Shown here piece by piece: positions 1-9,008 of a DNA stretch of 64,000 nucleotides. Both the position numbers and the translations under genes were made by a program. Below the pieces are notes generated by a model, which did no database searches, was not told where the DNA came from, and worked only from the letters and a program-made list of their open reading frames with translations. Each line of letters opens with the position of its first letter. The stretch's first letter is position 1. The DNA is from SVTX01 sp964629615 (GTDB lineage Bacteria > Bacillota > Clostridia > Oscillospirales > CAG-272): NCBI GenBank assembly GCA_964629615.1, contig CAZVUD010000001.1, positions 62,001 through 126,000 of the forward strand. The letters are read 5' to 3'.

Positions 1-116
1 TTGAAGCCAATACGCTTCCCGGAATGACACCGACAAGCCTTTTGCCGCAGATGGCAGCCGAGGTCGGTATATCATACGGTGAGCTCTGCTCAAGGATAAT
101 CCGCACTGCAAAATAA
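1..116 (+). CDS. ddl: D-alanine--D-alanine ligase, C-terminal end (partial)
   Basis: The reading frame enters from the left edge (codons start at base 3) and stops at TAA 114-116. The 37 visible residues begin EANTLPGMTPTSLLP, the conserved C-terminal ATP-grasp segment of D-Ala-D-Ala ligases in which the NTLPGMTPxS loop helps bind magnesium and substrate. The enzyme makes the D-Ala-D-Ala dipeptide that MurF (encoded later in this window) adds to the peptidoglycan precursor. The start codon and most of the protein lie outside the window. Only 25 bases separate it from radC, so the two may be co-transcribed. Confidence 0.88.
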   Translation, partial: EANTLPGMTPTSLLPQMAAEVGISYGELCSRIIRTAK

Positions 117-141
117 AAGCTTTTTCTTCGGGGACAAAAAT

Positions 142-885
142 ATGGAACGATCATTACATTCCGGACACAGACAAAGATTAAAGGATAAATATGTAAAATC
201 AGGAGCTGAGGGGCTGTCGGATCACGAGCTGCTTGAGCTGCTTTTATACTATGCTATCCCACAGCGCAACACCAACGACATATCTCACGAGCTTATAGAC
301 AGGTGCGGATCTCTTGAAGGCGTCTTTAATGCCGATATCGACTATATTACAAAGACCAAAAACGTAAAGACGAATACGGCGATACTTCTGTCTCTCGTAC
401 GCGATCTTAACAAAAGGATAAATCTTGCACAGTGCCGAAGCGGCGAGGTATTCGACTCGCTTTCAAAGGTCGGCGGATATCTTATGAATTACTATATCGG
501 TATCCAGAACGAGAAGGTCATAGTTATGCTGCTGGACAATTCCATGCATCTTATAAAGACCGAGATGCTGTATGAGGGCAGTGTCAACAGTGCTCATATG
601 GATCAGCGCAAATTAGCCACTCTTGCGCTTTTAAATAATGCATCCTGCGTTATACTTGCGCACAATCATCCCAACGGACTTGCGATACCGTCAAGTGAGG
701 ACAGGATGACCACAAAGAATGCAGATGCCGCCCTGTCGGCTATCGGCGTCACACTGCTTGAGCACATCATCGTCGGATCAAGCAATTATGCACCGACGAT
801 GCAACCCTTTTTCGGTTATTCCCGTACAGGCAGTGCATATATGAAGATAAGCGATGAATTGCTTATAGATTTCTATAAAAAATAA
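142..885 (+). CDS. radC: RadC family JAB/MPN domain protein
   Basis: This is a 247-residue RadC-like protein of normal family length. The N-terminal part (about residues 20-90) is the helix-hairpin-helix-like UPF0758 region. The C-terminal JAB1/MPN domain carries the metal motif HNHPNG at residues 174-179 (His174, His176) with Asp187 downstream and an upstream glutamate region (YEGSVNSA). Despite its name, a role for RadC in DNA repair is not established; the fold is that of zinc metalloproteases or deubiquitinases. A purine-rich GGGGA lies upstream of the ATG. It follows ddl closely and converges on sigG, from which a shared hairpin separates it. Confidence 0.93.
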   Translation: MERSLHSGHRQRLKDKYVKSGAEGLSDHELLELLLYYAIPQRNTNDISHELIDRCGSLEGVFNADIDYITKTKNVKTNTAILLSLVRDLNKRINLAQCRSGEVFDSLSKVGGYLMNYYIGIQNEKVIVMLLDNSMHLIKTEMLYEGSVNSAHMDQRKLATLALLNNASCVILAHNHPNGLAIPSSEDRMTTKNADAALSAIGVTLLEHIIVGSSNYAPTMQPFFGYSRTGSAYMKISDELLIDFYKK

Positions 886-890
886 TGATA

Positions 891-927
891 ATACGCCGCA
901 TGCAGAAATGATCTGCATGCGGCGTAT
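891..927 (-). terminator. Hairpin between convergent radC and sigG
   Basis: A perfect 15-bp inverted repeat (arms 891-905 and 913-927, 7-base loop) lies between the two stop codons. On the minus strand it is followed by a T-rich stretch (complement of the A-run at 877-883), which fits an intrinsic terminator for sigG. The plus-strand side has no clear T-run, so termination of radC here is less certain. Confidence 0.75.
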
Positions 928-937
928 ATATCTCTGT

Positions 938-1714
938 TCATGTCATATTCTTGCGCATTTTCTTAAGTGCACCGCGCTCTATCCTTGACACCTGCGCCTG
1001 CGATATTTTCATTTCCTCTGCAACCTCGCTCTGGGTCTTGTTTTTATAATAGCGCAATTCAATTATCCTTCTTTCCCTTCGGCTGAGCTTTTCCACAGCG
1101 TCCTTCAGTGCGATATCCTCAAGCCATCTCTCATCTGACGAGGTAACATCTCCGAGCTGATCTATAACATAAAGCGAATCACCGCTGTCGCTGTATACAG
1201 GCTCATATATGGATATCGGCTCAACTATAGCCTCCATTGCCATTGATACATTTTCTCTCTTCTCCCCTATCCTTTGTGCTATCTCATCAAGAGTCACCTC
1301 GCCCTCCTTTGAGGCTTGCAATTCATCTCTTGCCATAAGCGCGCGGTATGCAAGATCCCTTATGGATCGGCTTATCCTTATAGCATTATTATCTCTTAGA
1401 TACCTGCGTATCTCGCCGATTATCATGGGAACGGCATATGTCGAAAACTTTACGTCAAGCGCCAGATTAAAGTTATCTACCGCCTTCACGAGCCCGATGC
1501 ATCCGACCTGAAATATATCATCGCCATTATCCTTTCTGCCTATAAATCTTTGTATGACCGACAAGACGAGCTTCAGATTTCCACATATGAGCTTATGTCG
1601 GGCTTCAGCGTCGCCGCTGTGAGTTTTCAAAAGCAATTCCCTTTTTTCTTCATCATTCAATACGCAAAGTCCCGATGTGTTGACTCCGCATATCTCAACT
1701 CTTCCGTATGCCAT
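938..1714 (-). CDS. sigG: RNA polymerase sporulation sigma factor, SigG type
   Basis: This 258-residue sigma-70 family protein has the order of SigF/SigG regulators: region 2 with the core-binding and -10 recognition block (DDIFQVGCIGLVKAVDNF, then FSTYAVPMIIGEIRRYLRD), region 3, and a region 4 helix-turn-helix (TQSEVAEEMKISQAQVSRIE). The N-terminal VEICGV motif matches SigG rather than SigF. SigG directs late forespore transcription, including germination genes such as the GerA-type gene at 17.2 kb. AGGAGG sits a few bases before the ATG. In many spore formers sigG lies next to spoIIGA-sigE; here it stands alone beside radC. Confidence 0.93.
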   Translation of the reverse strand: MAYGRVEICGVNTSGLCVLNDEEKRELLLKTHSGDAEARHKLICGNLKLVLSVIQRFIGRKDNGDDIFQVGCIGLVKAVDNFNLALDVKFSTYAVPMIIGEIRRYLRDNNAIRISRSIRDLAYRALMARDELQASKEGEVTLDEIAQRIGEKRENVSMAMEAIVEPISIYEPVYSDSGDSLYVIDQLGDVTSSDERWLEDIALKDAVEKLSRRERRIIELRYYKNKTQSEVAEEMKISQAQVSRIERGALKKMRKNMT

Positions 1715-1809
1715 ATGAGCCTCCTTTTTCCTTAAGTATAGTATTGGCAGATACTTCGATGATTACTCTGAAAAAAGCAATATTTTGCGATATTTTTGAC
1801 TCAAATGTA

Positions 1810-1838
1810 TTGACAATAAGGCTTAAGTGTAGTAAAAT
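1810..1838 (+). promoter_or_regulatory. Vegetative promoter for the oxidoreductase gene
   Basis: TTGACA (1810-1815) and TAAAAT (1833-1838) are separated by 17 bp, about 50 bases upstream of the ATG at 1887. Two copies of TTAAGTG (one in the spacer, one just after the -10) flank the -10 and could be part of an operator; that is only a guess. Confidence 0.75.
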
Positions 1839-1886
1839 TTTAAGTGCAGGATATCTGCAATACCACTAAAATATGCGGAGAATATA

Positions 1887-3133
1887 ATGAAAAAATTAAA
1901 GATCGGCGTGTTTGGCGGAGCACGCGGAATGGTAATGATAGATGTGCTTTTGCATCATCCTGATGCTGAGCTCGTTGCCGTTTGTGACAAATATCCCCCC
2001 ATTCTTGACAGTGTAAAAAAGAAGGCTGATGAGTTAAATATCAATGTCAGCTGTTACGAAAGCTTTGACGATTTCATAGAGCACGACATGGACGCTGTAG
2101 TGCTTGCAAACTATGCAACGGAGCATGCGCCGTTTGCAATTCGCTGTCTCAAAGCAGGAAAGCATGTTATGTCCGAGGTATTGCCGAGCACCACGATGGC
2201 ACAGGCAGTAGAGCTTATAGAGGCGGTCGAGGAAAGCGGTCTTGTCTACGCTTATGCCGAAAACTACTGCTACCGCGACGACACGTTTGAAATGTGGAGA
2301 AGGTGCAAAAACGGCGATATCGGCGAATTTCAGTATGCAGAGGCTTCATACAAGCACGACTGCTCCGGCGGTTGGCTTGGCATAACCTACGGTGAGCGCG
2401 ATCACTGGCGAAATCACCTTATACCCACATTCTACTGCACGCACTCGCTCGGTCCTGTTCTTATGATGTCGGGCAGTCGTCCGTCCAAGGTAGTGGGATT
2501 TGAAAATCCTCCGCTTGACTGCTTCTACAAGCTCGGGCACGCAGGCGGTCACGCTTCGGGCATCGAGATGGTGACGCTTGAAAACGGCGCTGTGATACAC
2601 AGCGTGCACGGTCCTCTCAAATGTGAGCCGCCGGATGTGCATTACAACGTATACGGTGCAAAGGGCGCAATGCTTGGACNNNNNNNNNNGTATATTACTA
2701 TAAAGAGGGTGAAAACTACGGTCAGGGCGAGAGCACCACATATACGCCGGATAAGGTCATCTCGCTTGAAAAGCTTAACGCGAGCGGCATAAATTCTCAC
2801 GGCGGCAGTGACTTCTATCCCACGCACTGCTTTATTGAAAAGATACTCGGACGCGAGGACGGAAAATGGTCTATCGACGTTTATGACGCTGTTGACATGG
2901 GAATATGCGGAATACTTGCATACCGCTCTATACTTGGCGGCAATATTCCGATATCCGTACCTAATTTCAGAAACAAGTCCGAAAGAGATGCATACAGAAA
3001 TGACAACGCCTGCACAGATCCCAAGATTGCGGGGGATCAGCTCATTCCTTCGTCATCATATGGCGAAAAGGAGCTTCCCGACGAGCTCTTTGAAGAGCTT
3101 AGACGCAGATGGGAAAACGGCTGTATTTCATAA
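1887..3133 (+). CDS. Gfo/Idh/MocA family oxidoreductase, interrupted by an assembly gap
   Basis: The N-terminal Rossmann fold begins KIGVFGGARG and continues with a glucose-fructose oxidoreductase-like pattern (AVVLANYATEHAPFAIRCLKAGKHV, quoted in part). Such enzymes are NAD(P)-dependent dehydrogenases of sugars, inositols or related compounds; the substrate cannot be read here. Ten Ns at 2680-2689 interrupt the gene. Upstream the frame starts at 1887; downstream the coding frame resumes with YYYKEGENYGQGE and runs to TAA 3131-3133. The two halves are out of frame with exactly ten Ns, so the real gap has a different length (2 modulo 3 if the gene is intact). I treat this as one intact gene with a sequencing gap, not a pseudogene. 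Confidence 0.85.
2680..2689. other. Assembly gap of ten Ns
   Basis: Ten consecutive Ns lie inside the oxidoreductase gene. Translation of the flanks shows the same family on both sides in different frames, so the N count is a placeholder and not a measured length. Confidence 0.98.
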
Positions 3134-3143
3134 AGATAAAATT

Positions 3144-3207
3144 AAAAGCGGAGCGACTATGGCGTGATATTCTTAACAGAATATCACGCCATAGTCGCTC
3201 CGCTTTT
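3144..3207. terminator. Strong bidirectional terminator
   Basis: A perfect 29-bp inverted repeat (3144-3172 and 3179-3207) with a 6-base loop lies between the convergent oxidoreductase and ftsZ genes. The arms begin with AAAA and end with TTTT, so each strand ends its stem in a T-run. The stem is unusually long for an intrinsic terminator. Confidence 0.9.
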
Positions 3208-3224
3208 ATATCAAGAAGTATATA

Positions 3225-4364
3225 TTATCTTCTCTTGATGTTCTTTCCCGAAACATTTCTTATAACTCTGCTCCAGGGATCGTCCTCTTCCTCTTCTTCT
3301 GCCTTTTCCTCTTCCTTAGCAGCCTTTATTGCAGCTGCGCTTGCAGGAGTGATCGTGGATTCAGCAGCGCCTGTGGGAAGTGTCGTTGTATACTTATTGT
3401 CTTCCTTCTTTTCAAAGCCTGTTGCAATGATAGTGATCTTCATCTCATCCTCAAGCTCGTTGTCAAAGCCAACGCCCCAGATGATATTTGCATCGGGATG
3501 AGCCTCGTTTGCGATAACTGTGGATGCAAGATCAACATCCTCAAGTCCTACATCGGGGGAAACAACTATGCTGATAAGTATGCCTCTTGCGCCCTTGATG
3601 GAGGATTCAAGAAGAGGACTGGAGATAGCCATCTTAGCGGCAAGCTCAGCCTTATCCTTACCTGTTGCACTGCCGACACCCATATGTGCATAGCCTGCGT
3701 TCTTCATTACAGAAGAAACGTCTGCAAAGTCAAGATTGATAAATCCGGGAACGTTTACAAGCTCGGATATGCTCTGCACTCCGCGGCGAAGAACGTCGTC
3801 AGCCGCCTCGAATGCATTTGCAAGAGTGATTCTCTGATCGCTGGTCTCCTTGAGCTTATCGTTGGGGATAACTATGAGAGAGTCAACATACTGAGAAAGC
3901 TCTGCAATACCTGCCTCGGCATTTTCCTTTCTCACCTTACCCTCGAACATAAAGGGTCTTGTTACGATACCTATCGTGAGGATATCCATCTCCTGGGCTA
4001 CACGTGCAACTACGGGAGCTGCGCCTGTACCTGTTCCGCCGCCCATACCTGCAGTAACGAATACCATATCAGTATCGCTGAGCATAGCCTTGATCTCATC
4101 AAGAGATTCCTCAGCTGCTCTCTTACCTATCTCGGGCTTTGCGCCTGCGCCTCTGCCGCCCGTGAGCTTTTCGCCGATAACGAGCTGTGTGGGTGCGTTG
4201 GAACGGTTAAGAGCCTGACGGTCTGTATTAACTGTAATAAACTCAACGCCTCTGATATTAGAAGATATCATTCTGTTTACGGCATTATTTCCGCCGCCGC
4301 CTACGCCAATAACTCTGATATTCGCGCCAATATCCATTACGTCATCATGTTCAAATGTTCCCAT
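3225..4364 (-). CDS. ftsZ: Cell division protein FtsZ
   Basis: This 379-residue tubulin-like GTPase forms the Z ring at mid-cell. The nucleotide pocket starts VIGVGGGGNNAVNRM, the tubulin signature GGGTGTG is near residue 110, and the T7 loop follows the NLDFADVSSVM segment that supplies catalytic contacts to the next subunit. The C-terminal third is an Ala/Glu-rich linker ending in DPWSRVIRN and a basic tail, an altered form of the C-terminal peptide that binds FtsA or SepF. It is the last gene of the dcw cluster but has its own promoter and lies 225 bases from ftsQ, so its level can be set separately. Confidence 0.97.
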   Translation of the reverse strand: MGTFEHDDVMDIGANIRVIGVGGGGNNAVNRMISSNIRGVEFITVNTDRQALNRSNAPTQLVIGEKLTGGRGAGAKPEIGKRAAEESLDEIKAMLSDTDMVFVTAGMGGGTGTGAAPVVARVAQEMDILTIGIVTRPFMFEGKVRKENAEAGIAELSQYVDSLIVIPNDKLKETSDQRITLANAFEAADDVLRRGVQSISELVNVPGFINLDFADVSSVMKNAGYAHMGVGSATGKDKAELAAKMAISSPLLESSIKGARGILISIVVSPDVGLEDVDLASTVIANEAHPDANIIWGVGFDNELEDEMKITIIATGFEKKEDNKYTTTLPTGAAESTITPASAAAIKAAKEEEKAEEEEEDDPWSRVIRNVSGKNIKRR

Positions 4365-4470
4365 TGAAAGAAGTCCTCCGATTTTATGTATTACTTTTGT
4401 TTTACTGAATAAACGGACATTGTCCGTGCATCTATATAATATTTATTTATATAGAAATAGTCTTATATAT

Positions 4471-4499
4471 ATAATAATACATTTCCGACAAAATTTCAA
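4471..4499 (-). promoter_or_regulatory. Promoter of ftsZ
   Basis: On the minus strand, TTGAAA (complement of 4494-4499) and TATTAT (complement of 4471-4476) are 17 bp apart, about 105 bases before the ftsZ start codon. The leader contains a small CGGACA/TGTCCG hairpin. Confidence 0.7.
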
Positions 4500-4551
4500 G
4501 TGTTTTTATAAAATTAATTTAAAATTCACATTTTTTTAGTATTTTGCCAAA

Positions 4552-4585
4552 TATTACGGAGGCAGCACACCTGCCGCCTCCGTAT
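4552..4585 (-). terminator. Hairpin after ftsQ
   Basis: An interrupted inverted repeat (TACGGA...TCCGTA outer, GGCAG...CTGCC inner) follows ftsQ on the minus strand. The T-run after it is weak, so it may end or only attenuate transcription of the upstream dcw genes. Confidence 0.5.
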
Positions 4586-4589
4586 ATTC

Positions 4590-5504
4590 TTATGAAAAGT
4601 ATTCCGAAAAGTCGACCTTACTGCTCTCAGAATCAGAAGCTGAGGCATTCACGGCGCGTGCGCTGACTCTGTTCGGATCGGTGATGTCGATTATTCCCTT
4701 TTCCGCATAATCCAGAGCGCCGTCGCTTATAACTCCGTCAAGCATCCCGACCTTAAGCTCCGCATTTGAGGAATTTCCGAAATAGACTCTGTATTTCTCC
4801 ATTACCACCGCGCTTATATCAAACTTATTGTCAAGCAATATAACGTTGAAATCGTCATATATCTGACTGCCCTTGATCTCTGCAAGCATATTTGTGATAT
4901 ACTCAAAGTCCTTTGCATCCGCGACCTCTCGGCTCGGATCCATATCGTCGGGCACTGTCGCACGGAATATAAGCTTCTCGCCGATGGTTGGAGCTGTTAC
5001 TTCGGGAAGATACAGATATACAGCTCCGAGAGCAAAATATTCGCTCTTTGATGCGCGCATATCCACAACGGTAAGGTCCTTGTCAACAGCGTAATATCTC
5101 TTGCCGTATTTTATGAAAAACTCCATATCGGCAAACTCAACATCAACGCTGATAACACCGCTGAATACATTTTTTCTGACCTTAATATTTTCAGCAAGCG
5201 GCAGATTTTTTCTTATCTCGCGCTTTATTCCCATGCGTGTCTTTGAAAATATACTGTCACCAATGTTGATACCCATGGATTCTATTATCTTGGTCTCATT
5301 GTAAGCCACAAGCTCACCGTCAACATATATCTCCCTGACCTTTGTTGTGATCATCCAGACCACTGCAAGAAATATGATCACCAAAAGGATCGCAAGTGCA
5401 ATGAATATTCTTTTCATTTTACGGCGGTAGTCCTTGTCGTCAAATCGCGCCTTTATACCGTACAGCCGTTTTCTCAGCCTGCTTTCAGCACTTTCATTTT
5501 CCAT
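4590..5504 (-). CDS. ftsQ: Cell division protein FtsQ/DivIB
   Basis: This 304-residue bitopic protein has a basic cytoplasmic N-terminus (about residues 1-30), one membrane helix (about 31-52) and an extracytoplasmic POTRA domain starting VREIYVDGELVAYNE with the typical pattern of a short strand, MGINIGDSIF and a second helix. FtsQ links early and late divisome proteins through FtsL and FtsB/DivIC. It follows murG by 15 bases on the same strand. The C-terminal tail is acidic and serine-rich. Confidence 0.88.
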   Translation of the reverse strand: MENESAESRLRKRLYGIKARFDDKDYRRKMKRIFIALAILLVIIFLAVVWMITTKVREIYVDGELVAYNETKIIESMGINIGDSIFSKTRMGIKREIRKNLPLAENIKVRKNVFSGVISVDVEFADMEFFIKYGKRYYAVDKDLTVVDMRASKSEYFALGAVYLYLPEVTAPTIGEKLIFRATVPDDMDPSREVADAKDFEYITNMLAEIKGSQIYDDFNVILLDNKFDISAVVMEKYRVYFGNSSNAELKVGMLDGVISDGALDYAEKGIIDITDPNRVSARAVNASASDSESSKVDFSEYFS

Positions 5505-5519
5505 AAAAAATCCTCAAAA

Positions 5520-6611
5520 TCATTTTACGTATTCTTTGATGATGCTGTATATAACACCGTTTGCATCATTTACCGCAAATTTTTCTATGTTTCTGCCAAG
5601 GCGGTCTCTCATATCCGCGTTATCAAGCAGAGCTTTAGCAGCTCTCTTCAGACTTCCGTCGGCAAATGTCTTTTCCTCTACGAGCAAGCAAGCCCCTGCG
5701 TCGGCTATCGGCTTTGCGTTCTTATATTGGTGATTACCTATAACATTCGGGGATGGCACGAGTATAGCTGCCTTGCCCATAAGCGAAAGCTCGGAGAGGG
5801 TCATCGCTCCTGCTCTTGATATAACGATATCGCTGTTTTTCATCCTGATATCCATATCATATATATAGTCCGAGAGCTTTACGTTTTGCTTACCGTCAAG
5901 CCCATTGTCCTTAAACATCTGCGTCATTCTCTCATAGTCGCGCTTGCCGCTTGCATGGAAGAAAACTGTGTCGGGGTACATATCCGCGATCTCGCAAAGC
6001 ATGTCGCATATACCGTCATTAAAGACCTCAGCCCCCCCCGATCCGCCAAACGAGAGCACCTGACGCACACAGCCCGTATCTTCTCTCTTTACCGCCTCTC
6101 TCTTTACAAGAGTGGGGTTGCCGACTCTGACTGCCCTTTTTGCGTTTACAAGGGAAGCCTTTGCCTCCTCAAAGTTAGTCATGACGCAATCCACCTTGTC
6201 GGCAAGCTTCATAACTGCTCTGCCGGGTATGGCATTAGACTCGTGCACGAGCGTGGGTATATGCATCTGTGCGCCTGCACGCAAAAGCGGATAGCATGCA
6301 AATCCGCCTGTTCCGATAATAACATCGGGCTTAAAATTCTCTATTATCTTCTTTGCCTGAATATTTGATTTTATCATAAGATAGGCAGTCTTTATATTCT
6401 TGGGATTCCACAGCGGGTATCTGCCGCATATATCAACACCATGAAGCTTATAGCCAGCCTTGGGTACAAGCTCACGCGCCTTGTCGCCCTTAAGATTTGA
6501 GCTGACAAATTCAATGACCGCATCGGGCTCGTATTCCTTTATTGTATTTGCAATGGCAATAGCAGGATTGACATGACCTGCCGTGCCACCTCCCGTCATA
6601 AGCACTCTCAT
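5520..6611 (-). CDS. murG: UDP-GlcNAc:undecaprenyl-PP-MurNAc-pentapeptide GlcNAc transferase MurG
   Basis: This 363-residue GT-B glycosyltransferase starts MRVLMTGGGTAGHVNPA, which contains the first glycine-rich loop of MurG. The second conserved region (RAGAMTLSELSLMGKAAILVP, quoted in part) matches the UDP-GlcNAc site, followed by the HQYKNAKP segment. MurG acts at the inner face of the membrane and converts lipid I to lipid II. It lies between ftsW and ftsQ with gaps of 15-21 bases, the usual dcw order. Confidence 0.97.
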   Translation of the reverse strand: MRVLMTGGGTAGHVNPAIAIANTIKEYEPDAVIEFVSSNLKGDKARELVPKAGYKLHGVDICGRYPLWNPKNIKTAYLMIKSNIQAKKIIENFKPDVIIGTGGFACYPLLRAGAQMHIPTLVHESNAIPGRAVMKLADKVDCVMTNFEEAKASLVNAKRAVRVGNPTLVKREAVKREDTGCVRQVLSFGGSGGAEVFNDGICDMLCEIADMYPDTVFFHASGKRDYERMTQMFKDNGLDGKQNVKLSDYIYDMDIRMKNSDIVISRAGAMTLSELSLMGKAAILVPSPNVIGNHQYKNAKPIADAGACLLVEEKTFADGSLKRAAKALLDNADMRDRLGRNIEKFAVNDANGVIYSIIKEYVK

Positions 6612-6632
6612 TGTTTTATCCTTTCTCGGTGA

Positions 6633-7913
6633 TCATTTTTTGATCTTTGAAAATCTTGAGATATTTAGTATTATTCCCATCTCGAATATCTGAAGTATCA
6701 GCGCAGTTCCGCCCGATGAGAAGAACGGAAGCGATATGCCCGTGTTTGGCATGGAATTTGTAACCACGGCAATATTGAGAGCCGTTTGAAGTGCGACCTT
6801 ACATGTAAGACCGTATACCACGAGAGATGAAAACCTGTCAGGCGCCTTTGCCGCAATGACGAATCCTCTCCAAAGAAGCAAGAGGAAGAGTATCATCACA
6901 AGGGATGCGCCTATAAATCCAAGCTCCTCACACACGACCGTGAATATAAAGTCATTTTGCGGCTCGGGTATGTAACCGTATTTTTGCTGGCTGTTTCCGA
7001 GACCGACACCGAATATACCGCCCGATCCTATGGCATACAGACCCTGCAATGTCTGATACGCCGATCCCGACGGGTCAGCCGCCTCAATATTCAGCCATGT
7101 AACAACGCGATCTCGCGTATACGGCAAAAATATCAGCGCGAGCGCGACCACAGCTACGCCACAGCCGCATATTATGCCGAGAAAGCGCTTATCCGTTCCG
7201 CCGAGATACATTATTATAAGTCCCAGAAGTCCTATTATAATAAGTCCCGACAGGTGCTTTTCAAGAATAACGAGTCCGCAGATAACCGCGATCGCGATAC
7301 CGGGATACAAAACGCCGTATTTGAAGGCTCCGCCGTGCCTTTGTGCCAGACGCAGCTTTTTTTCGTTTTTAGACATCATCAGCGATAAAAACAGCACCGT
7401 TGACAGCTTTGCTATCTCACTTGGCTGTATCGAGAGCGGACCTATCTGTATCCATCTCTGTGCGCCGCCGCCACTGCTGCCCACGACAAGCACCGCAAGC
7501 AAAAGTATAATGGATATGGCATATGCGGCAATTCCGAACATCTTCCAGAACCACGGACGCGCATATATGACGAACACTGTGCTTATCATCACGCCAAGTC
7601 CCAAAAAGAGAAGATGACGCTTCAGATAATACAGGCTGTCGCCGAGATAATGCTCTCCCCTGTATGCACTTGCACTGTACGCCATGACAGAGCCGAATAT
7701 GCAAAGTGCAATGACTATCACAAGAAAATATATATCTATTCCGCCGCGCACGAGAAGCATTTCCTCTTTCTGCTCCTCTTTTGCATGTATCGGCTCAAGG
7801 AATACGGGGTCGTTCTCGCGAAGCACGCCCTCATATTTTTCATTTATACCGTCGGTAATTTTTGCAAAGATATTCTTTGACTTACCCTCGGTACTTTCTT
7901 TTTTGTTTTTCAT
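6633..7913 (-). CDS. ftsW: SEDS family peptidoglycan polymerase FtsW/SpoVE
   Basis: This 426-residue protein with about ten membrane helices belongs to the shape, elongation, division and sporulation (SEDS) family. Signatures are RWIQIGPLSIQPSEIAKL in the middle and PFFSSGGTALI near the end. SEDS proteins polymerise glycan strands from lipid II with a partner class B PBP; the PBP at 12.0-14.3 kb is the likely partner. An extended charged cytoplasmic N-terminus of about 55 residues precedes the first helix. FtsW (division) and SpoVE (spore cortex) cannot be separated from sequence alone. Confidence 0.93.
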   Translation of the reverse strand: MKNKKESTEGKSKNIFAKITDGINEKYEGVLRENDPVFLEPIHAKEEQKEEMLLVRGGIDIYFLVIVIALCIFGSVMAYSASAYRGEHYLGDSLYYLKRHLLFLGLGVMISTVFVIYARPWFWKMFGIAAYAISIILLLAVLVVGSSGGGAQRWIQIGPLSIQPSEIAKLSTVLFLSLMMSKNEKKLRLAQRHGGAFKYGVLYPGIAIAVICGLVILEKHLSGLIIIGLLGLIIMYLGGTDKRFLGIICGCGVAVVALALIFLPYTRDRVVTWLNIEAADPSGSAYQTLQGLYAIGSGGIFGVGLGNSQQKYGYIPEPQNDFIFTVVCEELGFIGASLVMILFLLLLWRGFVIAAKAPDRFSSLVVYGLTCKVALQTALNIAVVTNSMPNTGISLPFFSSGGTALILQIFEMGIILNISRFSKIKK

Positions 7914-7939
7914 ATTGGCAGACCTCGCACAAATTTATA

Positions 7940-8992
7940 TCAAGGTATTATCTTTCCGAGTACTCCGATTAATGCAAATGCAAGCGACACGATAAAGAAG
8001 ACCGTAACTATCTTTACCTCGCTCCAACCGAGCTTTTGAAAATGGTGATGAACGGGCGCCATCTTAAAAAATCTCTTTCCGTGCGTAAGCTTAAAATACA
8101 ATCTCTGCCAGAAGCTTGAGAGCATCTCAAGGACGAATACCATGGATATTATTATAAATATCAAAAGCTCACCCTCAGCTACCGCACAGCCCATTATTAT
8201 GCCTCCGAGATACAGCGAACCCGTATCTCCCATAAATACCTTTGCAGGATAGTGATTGAACACAAGGAATCCGAGTGTCGCACCTATAAGAGATGCACTT
8301 AAAATACCTGTATATCTCCAAGACATAATGCAAGAGAGCAATGCGATGCCCATACCGGAGGAAAGTCCGACAGACGAGGCAAGTCCGTCAAGCCCGTCTG
8401 TAATATTAGTACTGTTTACAAAACCGACTATGACCAGAAGATATATCGGATATGCAAAATATCCGAGATCAAATCTAATTGATGTAAAGGGAATGCCAAA
8501 GCTCGTATCCAAGCCGACAAATATGCGCATGAGGGCAAGATATATGCAGGCAACGATAAGCTGCAAAGCAAGCTTTTGCTTGTCTGTAAGTCCCTCGTTC
8601 TGCTTTTTGATCAGCTTGGCATAATCATCTACAAATCCGATCATGGCATTTGCCACGCCGAATCCGAGCGTCATAGCCATAGCTATAAGTCCCTTCTTGT
8701 CCATCTCTCCCATAACGCCAAGCACTTCCAGCACAAACCAGATAAGCATCACAAGCAAGGTTGCCATGATAAATCCTATACCGCCCATGGTGGGAGTTCC
8801 CTGCTTTTTGTTGTGCTCGGGGACATAGGTGCTTATGTTCTGCCCCATTTTCTTGTTTCGCAAAACGGGAAGTATGAGGCAGGTCACGCCAACAGTACAC
8901 AAAAATACTGCGACAGCTGCAATAAGCATCTCAATGCCGATCGCGGCGTTACTATTTACAGACAAGGTCTTTTCAAGCCAATTTATAAACAT
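7940..8992 (-). CDS. mraY: Phospho-MurNAc-pentapeptide translocase MraY
   Basis: This 350-residue integral membrane enzyme has about ten helices and the family blocks GTPTMGGIGF, FVDDYAKL, NSTNITDGLDGLA, MGDTGSL and the histidine motif PVHHHFQKLGW. It transfers phospho-MurNAc-pentapeptide to undecaprenyl phosphate, forming lipid I for MurG. It sits between murF and ftsW. In most dcw clusters murD lies between mraY and ftsW; here the two genes are only 26 bases apart. Confidence 0.97.
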   Translation of the reverse strand: MFINWLEKTLSVNSNAAIGIEMLIAAVAVFLCTVGVTCLILPVLRNKKMGQNISTYVPEHNKKQGTPTMGGIGFIMATLLVMLIWFVLEVLGVMGEMDKKGLIAMAMTLGFGVANAMIGFVDDYAKLIKKQNEGLTDKQKLALQLIVACIYLALMRIFVGLDTSFGIPFTSIRFDLGYFAYPIYLLVIVGFVNSTNITDGLDGLASSVGLSSGMGIALLSCIMSWRYTGILSASLIGATLGFLVFNHYPAKVFMGDTGSLYLGGIIMGCAVAEGELLIFIIISMVFVLEMLSSFWQRLYFKLTHGKRFFKMAPVHHHFQKLGWSEVKIVTVFFIVSLAFALIGVLGKIIP

Positions 8993-9008
8993 TAGTCTTT
9001 ATCCTCTT

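Noticed and set aside
3498..4367. Long plus-strand open frame of 289 codons opposite ftsZ
   Set aside because: It is antisense to a clear ftsZ, shows no recognisable motif and has a composition typical of a shadow frame.
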